Assembly: GCF_002999335.1 (NCBI RefSeq)
Contig: NW_020312258.1
Span: forward strand, 310,001-374,000
Length of the DNA stretch: 64,000 nt
Origin: Cyclospora cayetanensis
Lineage: Eukaryota > Apicomplexa > Conoidasida > Eucoccidiorida > Eimeriidae
Direction of reading: 5' to 3'
Part shown: positions 23,442 through 37,300 of the stretch, one piece after another
How positions within the stretch are numbered: the stretch's first letter is position 1
Layout of the letters: each line of letters starts with the position of its first letter
Notes under the pieces: generated by a model
What the model was told of the DNA's origin: nothing
The model's input: the letters and a program-made list of their open reading frames with translations, nothing else
Databases searched by the model: none
Translations under genes and position numbers: made by a program

Positions 23442-26400
23442 ATGGATCGCTTACGAGCGTCGGCTTCTCGCTGGATATTCCAGCCCTCACAGGACTACCA
23501 AGACTGCCACCGATCTCTGGAGGCTCAGCAGCAGCAGCAACAGCAGCAGCTGCTGCTGCAGGAGGCTGCAGCTGTAGCGGCCCATGACGCCGCAGTTCGT
23601 TGCGAGGCACTCTTCTTCAGAGAGGCTGACACCACGCTGCAGCAGCTGCGCTTCCTCGCTGCGCGCATGCAGCAGGCAGCAGCAGTGGCAACAGATGATG
23701 CCTGCGGTGCAGCAGACGCACAAGCAGCAGCAGCAGCTGCTGCTGCTGCTGTTGCTGCCTCTCTCCCCGTCGAAGGCACTCCCCAGAACGACTGCAGCGG
23801 TGTGTCAGAAAAGGCATCCTCACGCATTCCGACAACAAGGGCTGAAAGAAAAGCAGACTTGGAAGCATTAACTGCGTCGAACGTACGGCAGTGGCTGGAC
23901 CAATTCTGCAGCACTGCAGCTGATGTTGTATATACACTGACGCCATACCAGCAGCAACCGCAACTGTTAGACTCGCATCTCCCTCAGCTCGTTGAAGTGC
24001 TCATAGTACCAGTCAGACATCACTTGCCTCTGCTTACCTCGCAGATTCAGCGAGAGCAACAGCAGCAGCAAAGCTCCAGCGGCAGCGAGTCTGGATGGGC
24101 AGCATCGACGGCAAGCTGCTGCCTGCGAGTGCTGCTACACCTTATCTATGTTTTCTGCAAAGTGAGGGGTGTCAAGGCAGTTCGAGCATTACTGCCGCAG
24201 GAGCCTGAGCTTCTGGAGCAGGTTTATTCTGCTCTTGCAGCACTTCAGCAACAAGAGCAGCAAGACAGAGAGCAGCTTGAGCAGCGTGATGCTCATGCGT
24301 ATGCTCAAGCTGATGATGATGCTGAAGCTGTTTCTCCTCCTCCAGCTGATGATGATGCTGAAGCTGTTTCTCCTCCTCAAGCTGATGATGATGCTGAAGC
24401 TGTTTCTCCTCCTCAAGATGATGATGATGCTGAAGCTGTTTCTCCTCCTCCAGCTGATGATGATGCTGAAGCTGTTTCTCCTCCTCCAGCTGATGATGAT
24501 GCTGAAGCTGTTTCTCCTCCTCAAGATGATGATGATGCTGAAGCTGTTTCTCCTCCTCAAGATGATGATGATACTCAAGCTGTTCCTCAGGCTGCAGCAG
24601 CTGCTGTACAGTCTGCAGATGAGGAAGCGCTTGTCGTTGTTAGTACTGTGTGTGCCAGCTTGCCTCTGTGGAGCTCAGTATATGCGTTGTTTGCGTGGAT
24701 CTCGCTCCTGGCACTGGCTCCCTTCAACTTGCATTCTTTAGACTCGAACGATACTTCCGATCGGCAAGCAGCCACAGGGCAGGCGCATAAGCAGCAGCAG
24801 GAGGAGTCTGAACAGCAGGAGGAAGAGAGGCAGCTGGAAATTGCAGGCTCAGCGGATGCACCGTTAAGTCTGCGCTTGCTGCAGCTCGCAATCGTCAGTC
24901 TGAGCCGCAGCTCCAAGGCGGGAGATGCTGCCGCTTTGCTGCTGCAGTCGCTCTTTGTTCGTCCAGATATCCATGATCAGCAGCAGCTTCTCCTGAGAAC
25001 CTTCCTGAAGTATTGCGAGAAAACATTGCTGCGCACTCCACAGCAGCAACAAGACTTCAAGCAAGAGCACTCGCAGCAAGAACGCGAGACCAGTCTCTTT
25101 GGCGCAGAGCAGACAAATGGTGCCTTTAAAAACTCTTCTTATTTTTTTCTCCTTTTATTCTTCTTCTCCTTGTCTTCTTCCTTAGTAGAGGCTTTAGAAA
25201 GGGCGGCGCGAAGGGTAGCGTAGGTGGATCATCTCTTTCTCTTTTTTTCCTGTTTCTCTTTTTTTCTCTCTCTCTCTCTGTCTTTGTGTGTCTAAGGTTT
25301 CTGCGTGTGTGTGAGGCGAATTGTGCCTGTTCGCAGCGATGGCGGCATTGCAGAAAATTCTAAAGTCTCTGCGCGCAGAGGATGTCGGAGGTCGTCTGCT
25401 GTCTCGGCTGCAGCGGCTTGTGCTGCAGAGCGATGCTGCTCAGCAGCAGCTGGACGCTTCCGCGTTGTATAGAAAGCATCAAGTCTCCTGCGCGTCTCTC
25501 CTCGCAGTTCTGCAGCTGCCTCCTCGGCGGATCGCGTGGCGTTATTGCGTGAATGCGCGATCGCTAGAGCTGCTGCTGCAGCAGCAACAACCAGAGCAGC
25601 CGCAAGAAACCCCCCAGCAGCCGCCGCAAGAGCAAGCGGCAGAAGAGGGGGATTGCCTTCCCGATGACATAGCTGACGCTGTCGAAAACACCATCTCCCT
25701 CTTCCTTCTGAGGCTTGCCGATGCAGACAGCCGCGTCCGATGGGCTGCCGCGAAAGGCATAGGCAAAGTTTGTCTCTCTCTCCCCAAGGATTTCGCAGAG
25801 CAGGTTAGCGAGCCGCAGAAACTAGGATGGAGAGCAGCAGCAGCAGCACAGCCGCACGCGATCTGAGAAGGCTCTGAGGGCAGATTCGCTTTTCGCTTCG
25901 CGTTTAAGGCACATTCGAGATAGCAAAGCTGAACGCAGCTCTATCAAACTGGGTTGCTTAGAAAGGGGCATGTAAAAGCGGATCTTTAAATAAAGTTACG
26001 CATCGTAACAGCGGCACCCTCCTTGAGGGGCTGACATTGCGAAGGATCCATTTCCATTCTTCTGAGTGCCACATTTTTATGCAACTACGAAATTTCGGAT
26101 TTGCGATGCAGGTGTGCTGCGCTGTCATGGCACCCTTCCCGCAAGGCACGCAGCCTGTGCCACTGTATGCTGCAAGCGGCTCAGCAGTCATAGCGGATGC
26201 AAACGAACTGTGGGTGCAGATGTCAGTCCCTGAGGTGAGATCAACGGCAGCTGGGGAACGCCTCTTGAGCGGCACTTGCCTCGCAGTAGCCGAGCTCCTG
26301 CGTCTTGGAGCCGTCCAGCAACGGCAGCTGCAGCAGGCTCTGCATCTGCTGTGCCGCTGTGTGCTCTACGCGGGTCGAAGCAGCGGCTGCAGCAGCAGCA

Positions 26401-29400
26401 TCAGTCTCTCGGGGAGCTGCATTCGAGACGCTGCCTGCTATGGAGCATGGGCTTTCGCGCGCTGCTACCCCGCGAAGGCTGCGCCTCTGTCTCTGCGTCG
26501 CACTCTCGGCAGACACTTGCTGCTAGCACTGCTTTTCGACAGCTCTGTGAGTGTGAGACGTGCGGCTGCCGCTGCTTTCCAAGAGATCGAAGGTCGACAA
26601 GGTTCCCTGCAGCAAGGGCTCAGCATCATCACCATTGCTGACTACTTCACCATCGGCAGCAAACGCAGCAGTTTCGTAACTGCAGCTCCTGCCGTTGCTG
26701 CGCTAGAGCCGCAGCAGACACTGGAGCAACAGCAACAGCAACAGCAACAGCAGACACAGGAGCAACAGCAACAGCAACAGCAACGGGAATTACCGCTGTC
26801 CATCATTTTGCTGGAATATCTGTGCTGTCGAGTGTACAGACACCCCGATCCTCAAATTCGAAAGCTCGCTGCTGCTGCAGTTGCGCGCATTGCACCGCAT
26901 GCCGCTCCCTACGCTGTAACTGTGAGGTTTCGATCAAGATCACACAGACAGAATAGGGTCTTTAAAACTCAGTGCCTGTACATCGCCTTCCAGAAAGGCA
27001 GTTTTGAATTATTTGCCGCACAAAGAAGGCGGCGATTTGAGGCCAGGCATGCATGCATGCTTGCATGCATGCAAGCATGCTTGCACGCGGCGGTTTGTTT
27101 GTGTGTGTACTTCGTGCTGCTGTGGCTCTGTGTTGCAGGTTCTGTTGCCACAGCAGCTTCAGAGGCTTCAGAAAGCGACTGCACCCTTAGAAGAGCTGCA
27201 CGGAGCTTTGCTGCTGCTGACGTCTCTTGTGAGATCTTTAAGAGCAGCGGATGTCGATGGCGGGGGGGAGGCGAAATCTGCGGCAATGGCAAGTGCAGGA
27301 GAGGCAGCATCGGCAGTCCGACAAACTGCAGATTCAGCACAAGCAGCAGCAGGAATCGTCGACGGTGCTCTGCAGACTCAAGTGCGAAACAGCATTGTCA
27401 CGTTTGAGCAGCAGAGGCCATACAGGAGGAGAGGTGGCGATCTTCTGCGAGAAGCCTCTTGCGCCTTCATTGCCTCTATAGGTACAGCCGCAGCTGCATT
27501 TGCCGATGGCAACAGACAGCGCTAGTGCTATAGGGAAGCACCTGGAGGGTAAGGGGACGCGCTGGCAGGGAAGGGAAGAAAAGGGAAGAAAAAGAAAGAA
27601 AAGAAAAAGAAAGAAAAGAAAAGAAAAGAAAAAGAAAGAAAAGAAAAAGGGGTTGGAATGCGATCGGGGAAAGAGGAGTAGGGGGGAGGGGGGAAGCGAG
27701 ACGTGTAATGCTGCTGAACTGGTTTAAAGCAGAACACACAGCTCTGGCAGCATTCGCTTTTTCGCATCGATTCGCCTTTTATGCCTTCCCTTGTGTGTGT
27801 TTTGTTCGCTTGCTGCCTTGCTGCATCTCAGCTGTCAGCAGTTCGTGGGGATTCCGCCGTGCAACGTGCAGCAGGTATCTAGACAGTTGCTACGAAAGTC
27901 TCAAGTCGTTTTCCCCCGCCGTTCAACTGGCAGCTGCGGAAGGCATTCGCGCCTTGCTGCGTCATCGCATGCAACCCGAACAAGCACACCAGCAAGTGCT
28001 TCCGAAGCTGCTGCAGTTGCTCGAAGAACCGCAGCAGCATGTTGCTGCGCGGAGTGGCTGCCTCCTGGCCCTTGCAGCTCTGCCTTCCGAGGTGTACCGA
28101 CTCGCGCTGCTGCAGCAGAAGCACGACGAGCAACAGCAACATCGCGACGAGCAACAGCACAATGAGCAACAGCACAATGAGCAGCATCACGACGAGCAAC
28201 ATCACGACGAGCAACAGCACAATGAGCAGCATCGCGACGAGCAACAGCAACAGCATTACGAGCAACAGCATCATCATGAGAAGCAACAGCAACAGCATCA
28301 TCATGAGAAGCAACAGCAACTGCATCATCATGAGAAGCAACAGCAACAGCAACAGCATCATCATGAGAAGCAACAGCAACAGCAACAGCATCATCATGAG
28401 AAGCAACAGCAACTGCAACAGCATCATTATGAGAAGCAACAGCAACATCATGAAAAGCAGCTCCCACACTTGTTGCCAGTGTTGCTAAGGGAGGCCACTG
28501 CTGTGTCTCCGCTTGGCTGCCCTGCGTTGAGCGATCCTCACTCTCGAAGACATGCGTTGATTGCTTTAGCCTTTCTCATCGAGTCAGTGTCGCCACGCAT
28601 GCAGGCAGCTGAAAAAGATCCTCATTATGGCGATGCTGCGGATGCCGCGAAGGCTGGAAGCAGCAGCGCGGCATTTGCAGCAGCAGCGGCAGCAGTTGAC
28701 TGGGCAGCCGTCACGAGGTGTCTGTACAGCTGCGCAGCCGATTTTTCTGTGGATCAAAGGGGAGATGTGGGAAGCTGGATCCGAGAGGTGGCGGCTGAAG
28801 TTGCCGCGCTGATTCTTGAGGACTTCCCCTTCTGCTGCTGTGGCTGCGAGAAAAGTCGCAGCCACGACACGCTTCAAAGGCAACCTGAAAGGCAGCTTCG
28901 CAAGCACACGCAACAGAGGAGGCTGTCTACGGCATGGCCGGATCTGCAGCAGCGGCAGCTCCTGCTGCAGTTGCTGCTGTGTCTTTCTTTTGAGGCACTT
29001 ACGCGAACTCGCAGCAGAGCGACTTTCCTCCTTAGTCGGCTGCTAGCGCCACTCCCCCGTACAGCAGCAATGCCAGTGCAGCGCATTCAAGTAAGTCTTC
29101 GCCTTCCAACTCCACCCTGTGCGCCACTTCTACTTCCCCCCTTCCCTATCCCCCTCCCCTCCGCCGTAATAACTTTTAAACCGCTTAAACAGCGCATGCT
29201 CAGAGGTTGCACGTGCTGGCTGCTTGCACGGGGAGGGCAGGCACGAGCAGCCAACCTGTTTTCGCTCTCGGCACTTTCGCATGGCCGGTAGGAGCTCTCG
29301 AAAGCGAATGACGAGGTGGCCTAGCATGAAAAGGGAGAAAAAAAGATGCAGCTGCATTCGATGCGCTCCTGGATGCACCAGCCATAGTTTTCTCGCACAC

Positions 29401-31582
29401 ACATATATATATGTATACATATATATATACATATGCACGTACACACACATATGCACATACATACATAACACACATATATGCACATACATCCACACACATA
29501 CCCACGCAGATGAGAGAAAGAACGCCTTATGGGGGCTGCTGCTGTGGCATGTTGCAATGTGGATGTACTACTACTAGGCGTCATGGATATGGCATCGTGT
29601 TTTATATGAGGTGGCTTACGAAATGACGGCCCTGCCCTCCATTGAGGTCCCCACGCTTGCAGAAGCCGCTGGTCTACCCAGCAGCTGCAAGCCGCGCTGC
29701 TGCTGTGGCGGAAGGTTCGACAGCAAGGAAGACGTTCCCACGCCTTCGCTGCTGTATCCCTTCGTGCCTGTGGCGATGCCCCTCTTGCAGCACGCCTTCG
29801 GCTTGCTACTTCTCAGACAGCAGCAGCTGCAGCAGGAGGCGCAGACAGTAGAGCCCTTTGCCCTTCAGCAACTGTCTGCGCTTCCCCCCGTAGGAGAGCA
29901 GCACGTCAGCAAGGAGGCAATCCCCACGTTCGAAAATCATTTTGAGCGATCCTTTGCGGAGGGGGGCACTGCTGCACTGCATAGAACTCACAAAGCGGCA
30001 ATTGCACTCCGCCTGCAGGTGTTCTGCGACGCGTTCGAGGTGTACAGACACCTCACGCCGCTGCTGCTGCTGAGGCCTTTTGCTGCTGCGGCGGCATCCG
30101 GCTGTTCTCTAGGCGTAGGGGCATCTCTAGGCAGCACAGCTGCGAGTGTGCAAGGCGGAATCCTCACTGCGCTGCTGCTGGTCAGACGCATGCAAGAGCA
30201 GCAACCGGAGGAGCAGCGTCCACAGGCCTTCGCAGTTTCACAAGACGATGCAGAAACGTACGCCGCCTTGATTGCGGCAGCCCTGAGAGCAGCACATCAA
30301 GAGGTTCAGGATAGCATGGAGGAAGTTCAGGTTCAGAAGATTCAGAGGGAACATCGTTTGCATGCAGGAGCAGAGTTCGCCATTGGAGGTGCTCTTGTAG
30401 ACATCCTCATAGCGTCTTCAGGCCCCCGTCTGGGGCTCTCCAGCGGCGCATCGCCATCATTATCATCATTATTATCATCATCATTATTATCATCATCATT
30501 ATTATCATCATCATTATTATCATCATCATCGCCACCAGCAACAGCAGCAACAACAACGATAGCACCAAACACCACAAATGCAGGGCATGCCGAGTTCCAG
30601 CGAAAGCTAAGAGAGGCTGCGCCTACGGCATGCTCGGTGCTGCTGCAAAACAGCCTTCTCTCCATCCAAGACAGTGCGTCTCGAAGAGACTTCTCGTGTA
30701 TTTCCAAGAGCCACCCACTCGAATTATTCGTGGGGCATCTCCTGCGAAAGATTCAGGAACTTTCAGTGGCTTTGATCCGCGCAAGGAGAAAGCCTCTAGA
30801 ATTCAAGTCTTGATCTGAAAGGGCGCGGAAAGCGTATCGTTTGCGTGTTGTGTATGGGTGTGGCTGCCGCAGTGCCTCGGCTTATTCCTCCTCTGCAGCG
30901 GCTAGTGAACGTGCCAAGAGGCCGAAGCGGCGCTAGAGGCACTCGAGACTTCGATCTGTTGCGTCGCACATGCATTCTCGCAGTCTCTCTCGCAGCCTGC
31001 AAGCCTTCCTCAATAGGGCCTCCCCAAGATCCAGACGCGGCAGCGGCTGTGAAGGCACAGCGTATCGCTGCTTGTCTGGCCGTATATTTCTTGGTGCACC
31101 CGTGAGTCTTAATACGGCGAGCAGCACAGCTACATCGCGAGGTTTGCACTTCAATCGGCGAAAAAACATTTTTTGGCTCCGACAGCAAGCACGGGAGTCT
31201 TTCAAGGGGGGTTCGCTGTGGGCTGGTCGCTGCTGCCGTAGTGTTTCGAAGTGCTGCTCATGTCTTGCATCTTCTCAGATTTCCAAAGCTTAGAGCAATC
31301 GCCGCTGAGCAGCTATACTCGTTTTTGCTGCTGCTGCATCCAACGACAGAAGAATCTTCACCGCGTAGTGCAAGGCCTTTCGCGCTGCAGCAACAGCAGA
31401 TCGATGCCGCAGTTGATCTCCTCATTACCACTCCTTGGATTCAGCTCTCCGAACTACAGGGGCATACTCAGGAAGAGGGAGAGCACAAGCACAAGCAGCA
31501 GCAGCAGCATCCGTGCATGCAGCTTGTTGAACTTCTGGGAATCCAGAACGAGTGGAAAGAAACGGGACTGCCTTTCTTTTAA
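23442..31582 (+). CDS. TBCD: Tubulin-folding cofactor D
   Basis: HEAT-repeat chaperone that captures beta-tubulin and assembles the alpha/beta dimer. Exons: 23442 to about 25130, 25337-25803, 26112-26921, 27139-27481, 27832-29090, 29578 to about 30800, 30873-31101 and 31207-31582. Family blocks in order: PQLLDSHLPQLVEVL and FCKVRGVKAVRALLPQEP; RVRWAAAKGIGKV; IRDAACYGAWAFARCY and AAAFQEIEGRQG with IITIADYFTIGS; RGDVGSWIREVAAE; LLRFPKLRAIAAEQLY; and a C-terminal end as in the human protein. The upstream GTG at 23421 is less likely as start than this ATG. Exon 1 and 6 donors are not pinned down. The protein is much enlarged by repeats: a 12-residue acidic unit, Gln/His/Glu/Lys runs and a Ser/Leu run. 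Confidence 0.93.
24303..24590 (+). repeat. 36-bp coding tandem repeat (ADDDAEAVSPPP/Q)
   Basis: Seven complete copies and part of an eighth of a 36-base unit inside TBCD exon 1. They are nearly identical at DNA level, including silent sites, differing mainly at CCA/CAA/GCT/GAT codons. Such uniformity points to recent expansion or ongoing homogenisation. Confidence 0.95.
27575..27660. repeat. AAAGAAAAGAAA purine tract
   Basis: GA/A-rich run in the TBCD intron 27482-27831, preceded by GGAAGGGAAGAA units. Confidence 0.85.
28125..28460 (+). repeat. Coding Gln/His/Glu/Lys repeat in TBCD exon 5
   Basis: Units reading DEQQHNEQ, then HHHEKQQQQ, repeat more than ten times. They are built from CAACAG, CATCATCATGAGAAG and CACGACGAG variants. 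The insert interrupts the HEAT region between RLALLQQ and LPHLLPVLL. Confidence 0.9.
29395..29510. repeat. TATATGTATACATA / CACACATA microsatellite
   Basis: Simple repeat in the TBCD intron 29091-29577. Confidence 0.85.
30450..30532 (+). repeat. ATC/ATT trinucleotide repeat coding Ser/Leu
   Basis: TCATCATTATTA units in TBCD exon 6 translate as SSLLSSSLLSS. It is one of the few coding repeats here not of CAG type. Confidence 0.9.
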
Positions 31583-34500
31583 CGTGAGCGAGATCGCTGA
31601 GGTTACGCTTTCTCTGTGTCTCTGCCATTCTGCGCATCTCCCTCAAGCAAACCAGACAAACGAATCAGGGTTTGCATGCTCCAGAGCGAGCCACTGCGTC
31701 CAGAGACTTAGGGGAAACTGGGGTACGAAGGATCGATGACACTTTCAGCAGCAGCGACAGCAGCAATGACGCACCACTTCGCCAAGAACATACTTTTTTC
31801 TCGTATTTAGCGTTCATTCTGGAATACGACGAAGGATGCACAGCGTCTGCCTCCGCCAAATGCTTCGTGAGATGCTACAAATCCGCTAAACCGCTGAAGG
31901 CGTTATGCCCCGTCTAGCTTGGAGTAGTGCAAGCAAGCGCACGGGCTACCCATGCCTGTTTGTTAGCTACCCGATACTTTAGCCGAAGTAGAAACGTGTC
32001 TCGGAGTATCCATATCCTGCTCCTGAGTTTTCTGGGGTAGAAGATAGAAAGCCCCGCGCTGAAGCGTTGCGCTACCCATCTCTTTCCCTTCCCACCAAGC
32101 AGAACTACATGCTCTATCTAACCCATAGAGTCTAAGCGAAAAAGAAGAGCTACACATATGCTGGCGTTTTAGGAACGGGCCGCCTAGAAGGGTGCCTTAT
32201 AGATATTACTTTGAGCAAAAAAGGCTACCCAAGCTAACGAAAAAGTCCAGAATTGATAGCGCCCTTCGGACTGGGCAATCCTCCATAGCGATGCAAAGCG
32301 CTGGCTGCTTCGTATGTAGGGGGTCCATCGACAAGTTTTGAGTCCGATGTTTCAAGAGAAATGCGATCTGTCCAAAAACATGCCTGATGCTGTTTGCTCT
32401 TCCAGACCCTGAGACTTCGTATCAGCACTCAGCACCAGGTAACAACAATAAGAACAGAACGGCGCTTCCCCAATGCACAAAGGAAAGGGTGTCGACGTCT
32501 GCTGGACCCCTCCCAAATCATCAGCTCTCCCGTGAATGGTGTGCGGGTCCATTTAAAAATTTTTTTGGTGGCCTAGGTTGATAGGAAACCAAGGGAAGCT
32601 TTAAGCGGCTGTCTAGTGGTAGCAGACTGAAAGACGCACTTTTGGTAGGGTTTCCTCCCGCTAGCTCGCCTTTTTGTCGATGCACGCAATGCAAGGTATG
32701 AACCAAGCGACTTGGAATGAACAGAATGCTACTTACGCGAGCACAAATAAGCAGGAGAACCGGTAGCGCCAACTGGTGAACCTGCTCACCGTGTGCGCAG
32801 GCAAGGTGTCATTCACGATAACCCGGATGAAGCTTCCATTCTGCCAAGCGCTTTTACAGGGTCGGGAAGAGCTATATAATCCGGATGCACATGTATTTTT
32901 GCGGTGTACTCAAGGAATAGAAAGAAAGCATGTGAGCATCATGGTTGCCTGTAGGAAGCAGCACTGCTGGTCCATTCTTGCTTTAAATCACTGATGGGTT
33001 CCTGCCTGCTGTACAATGGACACATGCTGTGGCAATATTAAATTTCCCATTGCAAGGGAAAAAGTCGTTTTTTTCCGATGCCCGTCTCCTTATAAACTCT
33101 CAAATTGAAAAGGAAGAAACATTGCAAACGAGTGCGGGCAACTAATAAAACCATTTAGCCATAAGCTTCTTACAGCGCACTTCGCTGCGGCTCCTTAGCT
33201 CCTGCGACTTTGTGCCAAAGCTAATGAACTGCGCTGTCCTCAGAAAGCCTTTTGAGTCATGCCAGCTTCACGTAAATTTGACGCTACGAGGAGGCTTGGA
33301 ACGACGGCCACATTCATAAAAGCAACGCTGCTTACTTGCAAACACTCTGGCGTCGCTCCTGAAAGTAGTGATTGCCAAATTTATTAATCCTGAACTCCTG
33401 TACGTGCGATGGAACACAAGATTTCATTCGTGCAAGGTGAAAAACGCTTTTTCGACAAAATACCAGAATGCCAGTGCAGGGGACAGTGTGGGAGTTATCA
33501 CTCAACCTTCTCACGTTGCATTCGAACTATTTCTACTAGGGCACCAAGCCAGAACCTCCCGTGAATCCATAGCACTAAATGGACAGACTGGCATGATATC
33601 ATCTCCTGGATATGGGTAAGCTTATAAATAATATTGTGGACCTGGCCAATGGAGAGGGCATGGAAGCGCAAAATATCCATGCCGCTAATACTTGCAAAAG
33701 CTGCTGTGTACAAATCACGGCACTGCCCAAGCCGCAACCGCCAGGCCTCTTTTCGATGCGCTCAAGATGATAAGCCAAAAAATACAAAACATTGGATTGG
33801 TGTGTATTCTGCTGAGTTGATGGCCTACAATGCGCACGGAGCGTCAGAATGTATTTTTTCAACACACCCGGGTAGTGAGTCAGTAGATGTCCCTTTTTTG
33901 TCCGGTTTTAGCTTTTCATGCTCCTTAAATTATTGAATGCTCAAAAATGACTGGCTGCAGAGAGAGGCGCAGTGGTCATTGTGCGCATGTGTATTCCTTC
34001 CATTCTAACATGGAGAGCTGCCACAATCATGCACGAGGGAGGGGAAGAAAAACCTCTCTCAGTAGGCAGGAGGGACACTTTGATGGGCTACTTCTAAGCA
34101 TTAAAAGGGGTTTGGAACAGTGATCAATACTCTGAAAAAGGCGGCTATGCAGAGCACTGAAAGCATCATGTAATGGACGCACCCAAGTGCATAGCAAAAG
34201 AAAAAGGCAAGCAGGTAACAAAAACGGTTAAGGTGATGTGACGGACACATACAGCAGATTACGCTGTAAGGGAGTGCTGTATGGTTTTAGCAAGGGTTCC
34301 ATCACCATCAAAAAACTGAAGGCTGGCATGGAGCCTATTACTGCGCCGGTACAAAGACTACTGAAGGTTTGTTTCATGGCCAGAGACGATGTCTTCAGCA
34401 ATGCTCGCATAGACCGTTCTCTTGGAAAAAGGAAATGTTTAAAAGCGAACCATGGGAGAGCAAAATTGTGCTTCTAGCTTTGAAATACCTTTGCATGTAA

Positions 34501-37300
34501 CTAAAAGCCATGTGGAGAAAGAAAAACCTGAGGACCCTCGGAGCAGCTGCATCCCCCATCTAAGCGATGAGGGGTGCAGCACGGACCTCCATCTCAACAG
34601 AGGCTCCCCCTGACCAGGAAGACGGAGAGTACAACAAACGGGCATTGACACAGGCTTCAGTCAAATTAGATTGTTCCCTCTAACCTGAGTAGCAGATGGG
34701 CTTACATGGAAAAGCACACACGGGAAGGGCCGTAGGGGTCCGCCTAAGTCACTTTAGGGAGACGTATGTACCACAATGTGATTTCCTATAAGTGCAAAAT
34801 GCCGGGAAGGCTTATGAAGTGTCTTATGATTCGGCAGAACAACTCCTGCATGAACGAAAAATTCGCTCGCTAAAAGAGCTTGAACCGCAGGGACGGGAGG
34901 AAGCACGGGAAACTTTTTACGCGACGTTTGGAAGCCTTTGAATTGAAGATTTCCTAATTGCTAGTTTTTAAATGTAGCGCATCGCTTCTCTATACAGCTA
35001 TGGGCACGCAGTAGTGTTGGCGAGGGATAGGGTCTGACGGAATGTTAAAGTGGAGCCGAACGAGTACTGGAAATATGTTTGTTTTACCTGAAGGTCATGA
35101 TATGAATGCATGTTATTGGAGTCGACAACAATGTTAACTGTAAACGTCCAGAAACAGCTTACGCAAGATTGGCACGTGTTTTGATGCAGTATTTTTAAGC
35201 GTGGCTTTCCGTTTTACATTTACGACCACGGTGGACCAGTTGCTGATATATGCTTTGGCATCCGGGAGGTATACTGTTCTGGCGAGGTCTATAGATGCTC
35301 CATGCTCTGCCTAGACCGTCTAGGCAGAGGTCATCATAATGAACACTCACACAAAAATGCGGGGTTGCACCGCCAGAAGTGCGAGTTAGTTCAGTATGCA
35401 TACCAATGATGATTCATAATTTTCCGTAAGCAGCCTGCGGTATGTTGTTTACACGCGTCAACATGCAGAAGAAGGTGGAACAGAGACTCTTTCGATGACC
35501 TTCAGCACTATGAGGCGCCTTCAAAGAAGCTGTTTGCAGATGGGAGAGTAGAAATGCAGATTTGAGAATCACAGGAGCCCTACACACAGCGTAGTGGGGA
35601 AAGCGGCTCGTTCATGGAGAAAGGGTGAATGTATATCGTGGCAACAATACCCAGTCTCAACTCAACGCTTGGGTCCTCTTGAGAAAAGGTATGAGCTATT
35701 AGGTTTAATAATCGAGTCTGGAAGGGCCAATAAATTAGCACGCTTTGCGCTCACTCCACTCTATCCACGCTCTCTTCTGTTGGTGAGAGCCCAGAGCTTT
35801 GTTCGAAACGTCTGCAGCTGATATACAGGGTCAACAGGTTCACCAGAGCTAAACATATGATCCAGTTACTGGCTTTGCGCCAGAATTCGCGTCTTGCATA
35901 GTCTAGCTGATGGAGCAGGCAAAGAAGTGAGCTACCCCCAGGAGTGCTGTTGAATAACTGGTAAGCTGGAGCTACGCAAAAATGCTAAAGCGCTTGGGGC
36001 TCAGCTCTGTACCCTGCTCCCATACTAGGCATACATGCTTCATCGGTCCACTACGTAGAATGGAGTGGGCGTAGGGTGCACCTGAGACTGAGGGTCAGGG
36101 TTTTGAGGAATTTTATGGGCTTACAACTGCTAGCCGTACGCTGTAGCCTAGTGAAGGCAATACTGTTCTATGGCCTTCTAAAAACGGATATAACCCTTGT
36201 ACAAGCCAATGGGTAGCGTCCACTGGAGGATAGCTGCAAGTGACCCTTTGTCCCAGAATCGTGTCAGAACCAAGAGCAGCGTTGCAAATCGCTGTGTTAA
36301 ACAGCTCCTTCGAAGTTTCCTTGTCCTGACCCCACCCAATTCCTGCATTAGTAAAATGAGTACAGCTGAGGTGTGCGGTTTAATACCCTTTGAGTACTCC
36401 GAGCATCCATATCTGGTTGCATATGAAGGCGTGGTGCACAGACTCATTGCGTTCATTGGTATCTAGGTGGAGCTAGCCCTACACTGCAGGCACTGGAGTA
36501 TGAGCCAAGTCGAGTAGCCAATACTTAACAAAGTCGATGGCTTCTCCCACTGCTTTAGTCATACTGAATTGAATGCAGCTTGGCTCGCTACACAGGTGAT
36601 CCAACGTTGGGCCATCGCCGTACAGTGTGCTGCGGGTGACAAGGGCGCACCTGAATTTCTTCCACTGCGGTTAAAATGGAGCGTACGTATCCACTGATAA
36701 TACTTCATGAGTTTCCTAGAAAGTCATGGGATTCTTTTTTGGATTCCATGACTTCTTAGAGCAAAAGAAATGCAGGAAGGCAGATCAATTGCTTACGTGC
36801 CGGGCAACCCTAAAAGTAAGTTGAAGGTCAGCTAATGTTCTTTAAAAAGTAGTATAGAGTAATGGGAATGGCTATCGGAGTGCACGCCTGTCATAGCCTG
36901 TACACGGCACAACTAAAGTTCAAGCTGGCACAGTTCTCAGCTAGTCACGTGCTATCTTCCTCTCGAATAGGAGACCACATGACTCGCCCATCATCCTGAA
37001 AAGCTTTATCATTTAGATATAAGCCTAGGTAACTGTTTTTATTGGAGCAGCATACGCGAAGGAAACCGAGTAGAAGCAATTTGTTGCGTGCATCGATCCC
37101 CGCAGCAGCTCTTGACCGCCTACTTTGAGACGTTACTTCACAAGTATTTGCTTTCTTCTTTATATCATTCTTCGCTAAGTAACACACTCTCTAGCGTTTT
37201 TTACCCCTCGGATTACTGTAGGGTGTGGCAGCTGTGCCCTCTGCTTCCTCCTCCGCTTAGTCTCGGAAAGAACTCAGAATCTTAGTATCGATATCTCAAG
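31583..37300. other. Gene-poor, repeat-poor segment
   Basis: Nearly 6 kb without microsatellites, CAG runs or frames with family character. Open frames are short, on both strands, and could not be combined into a phased transcript. Composition is more balanced than in the flanking TBCD gene. Confidence 0.6.

Noticed and set aside
24189..24741. Leu/Met-rich plus frame and Ile/Arg/Ser minus frame over the 36-bp repeat
   Set aside because: Off-frame readings of the TBCD repeat; only the ADDDAEAVSPP frame joins conserved TBCD sequence.
27879..28469. 196-aa and 188-aa minus-strand frames (Leu/Met or Ala/Val/His rich)
   Set aside because: Antisense shadows of the Gln/His repeat in TBCD exon 5.
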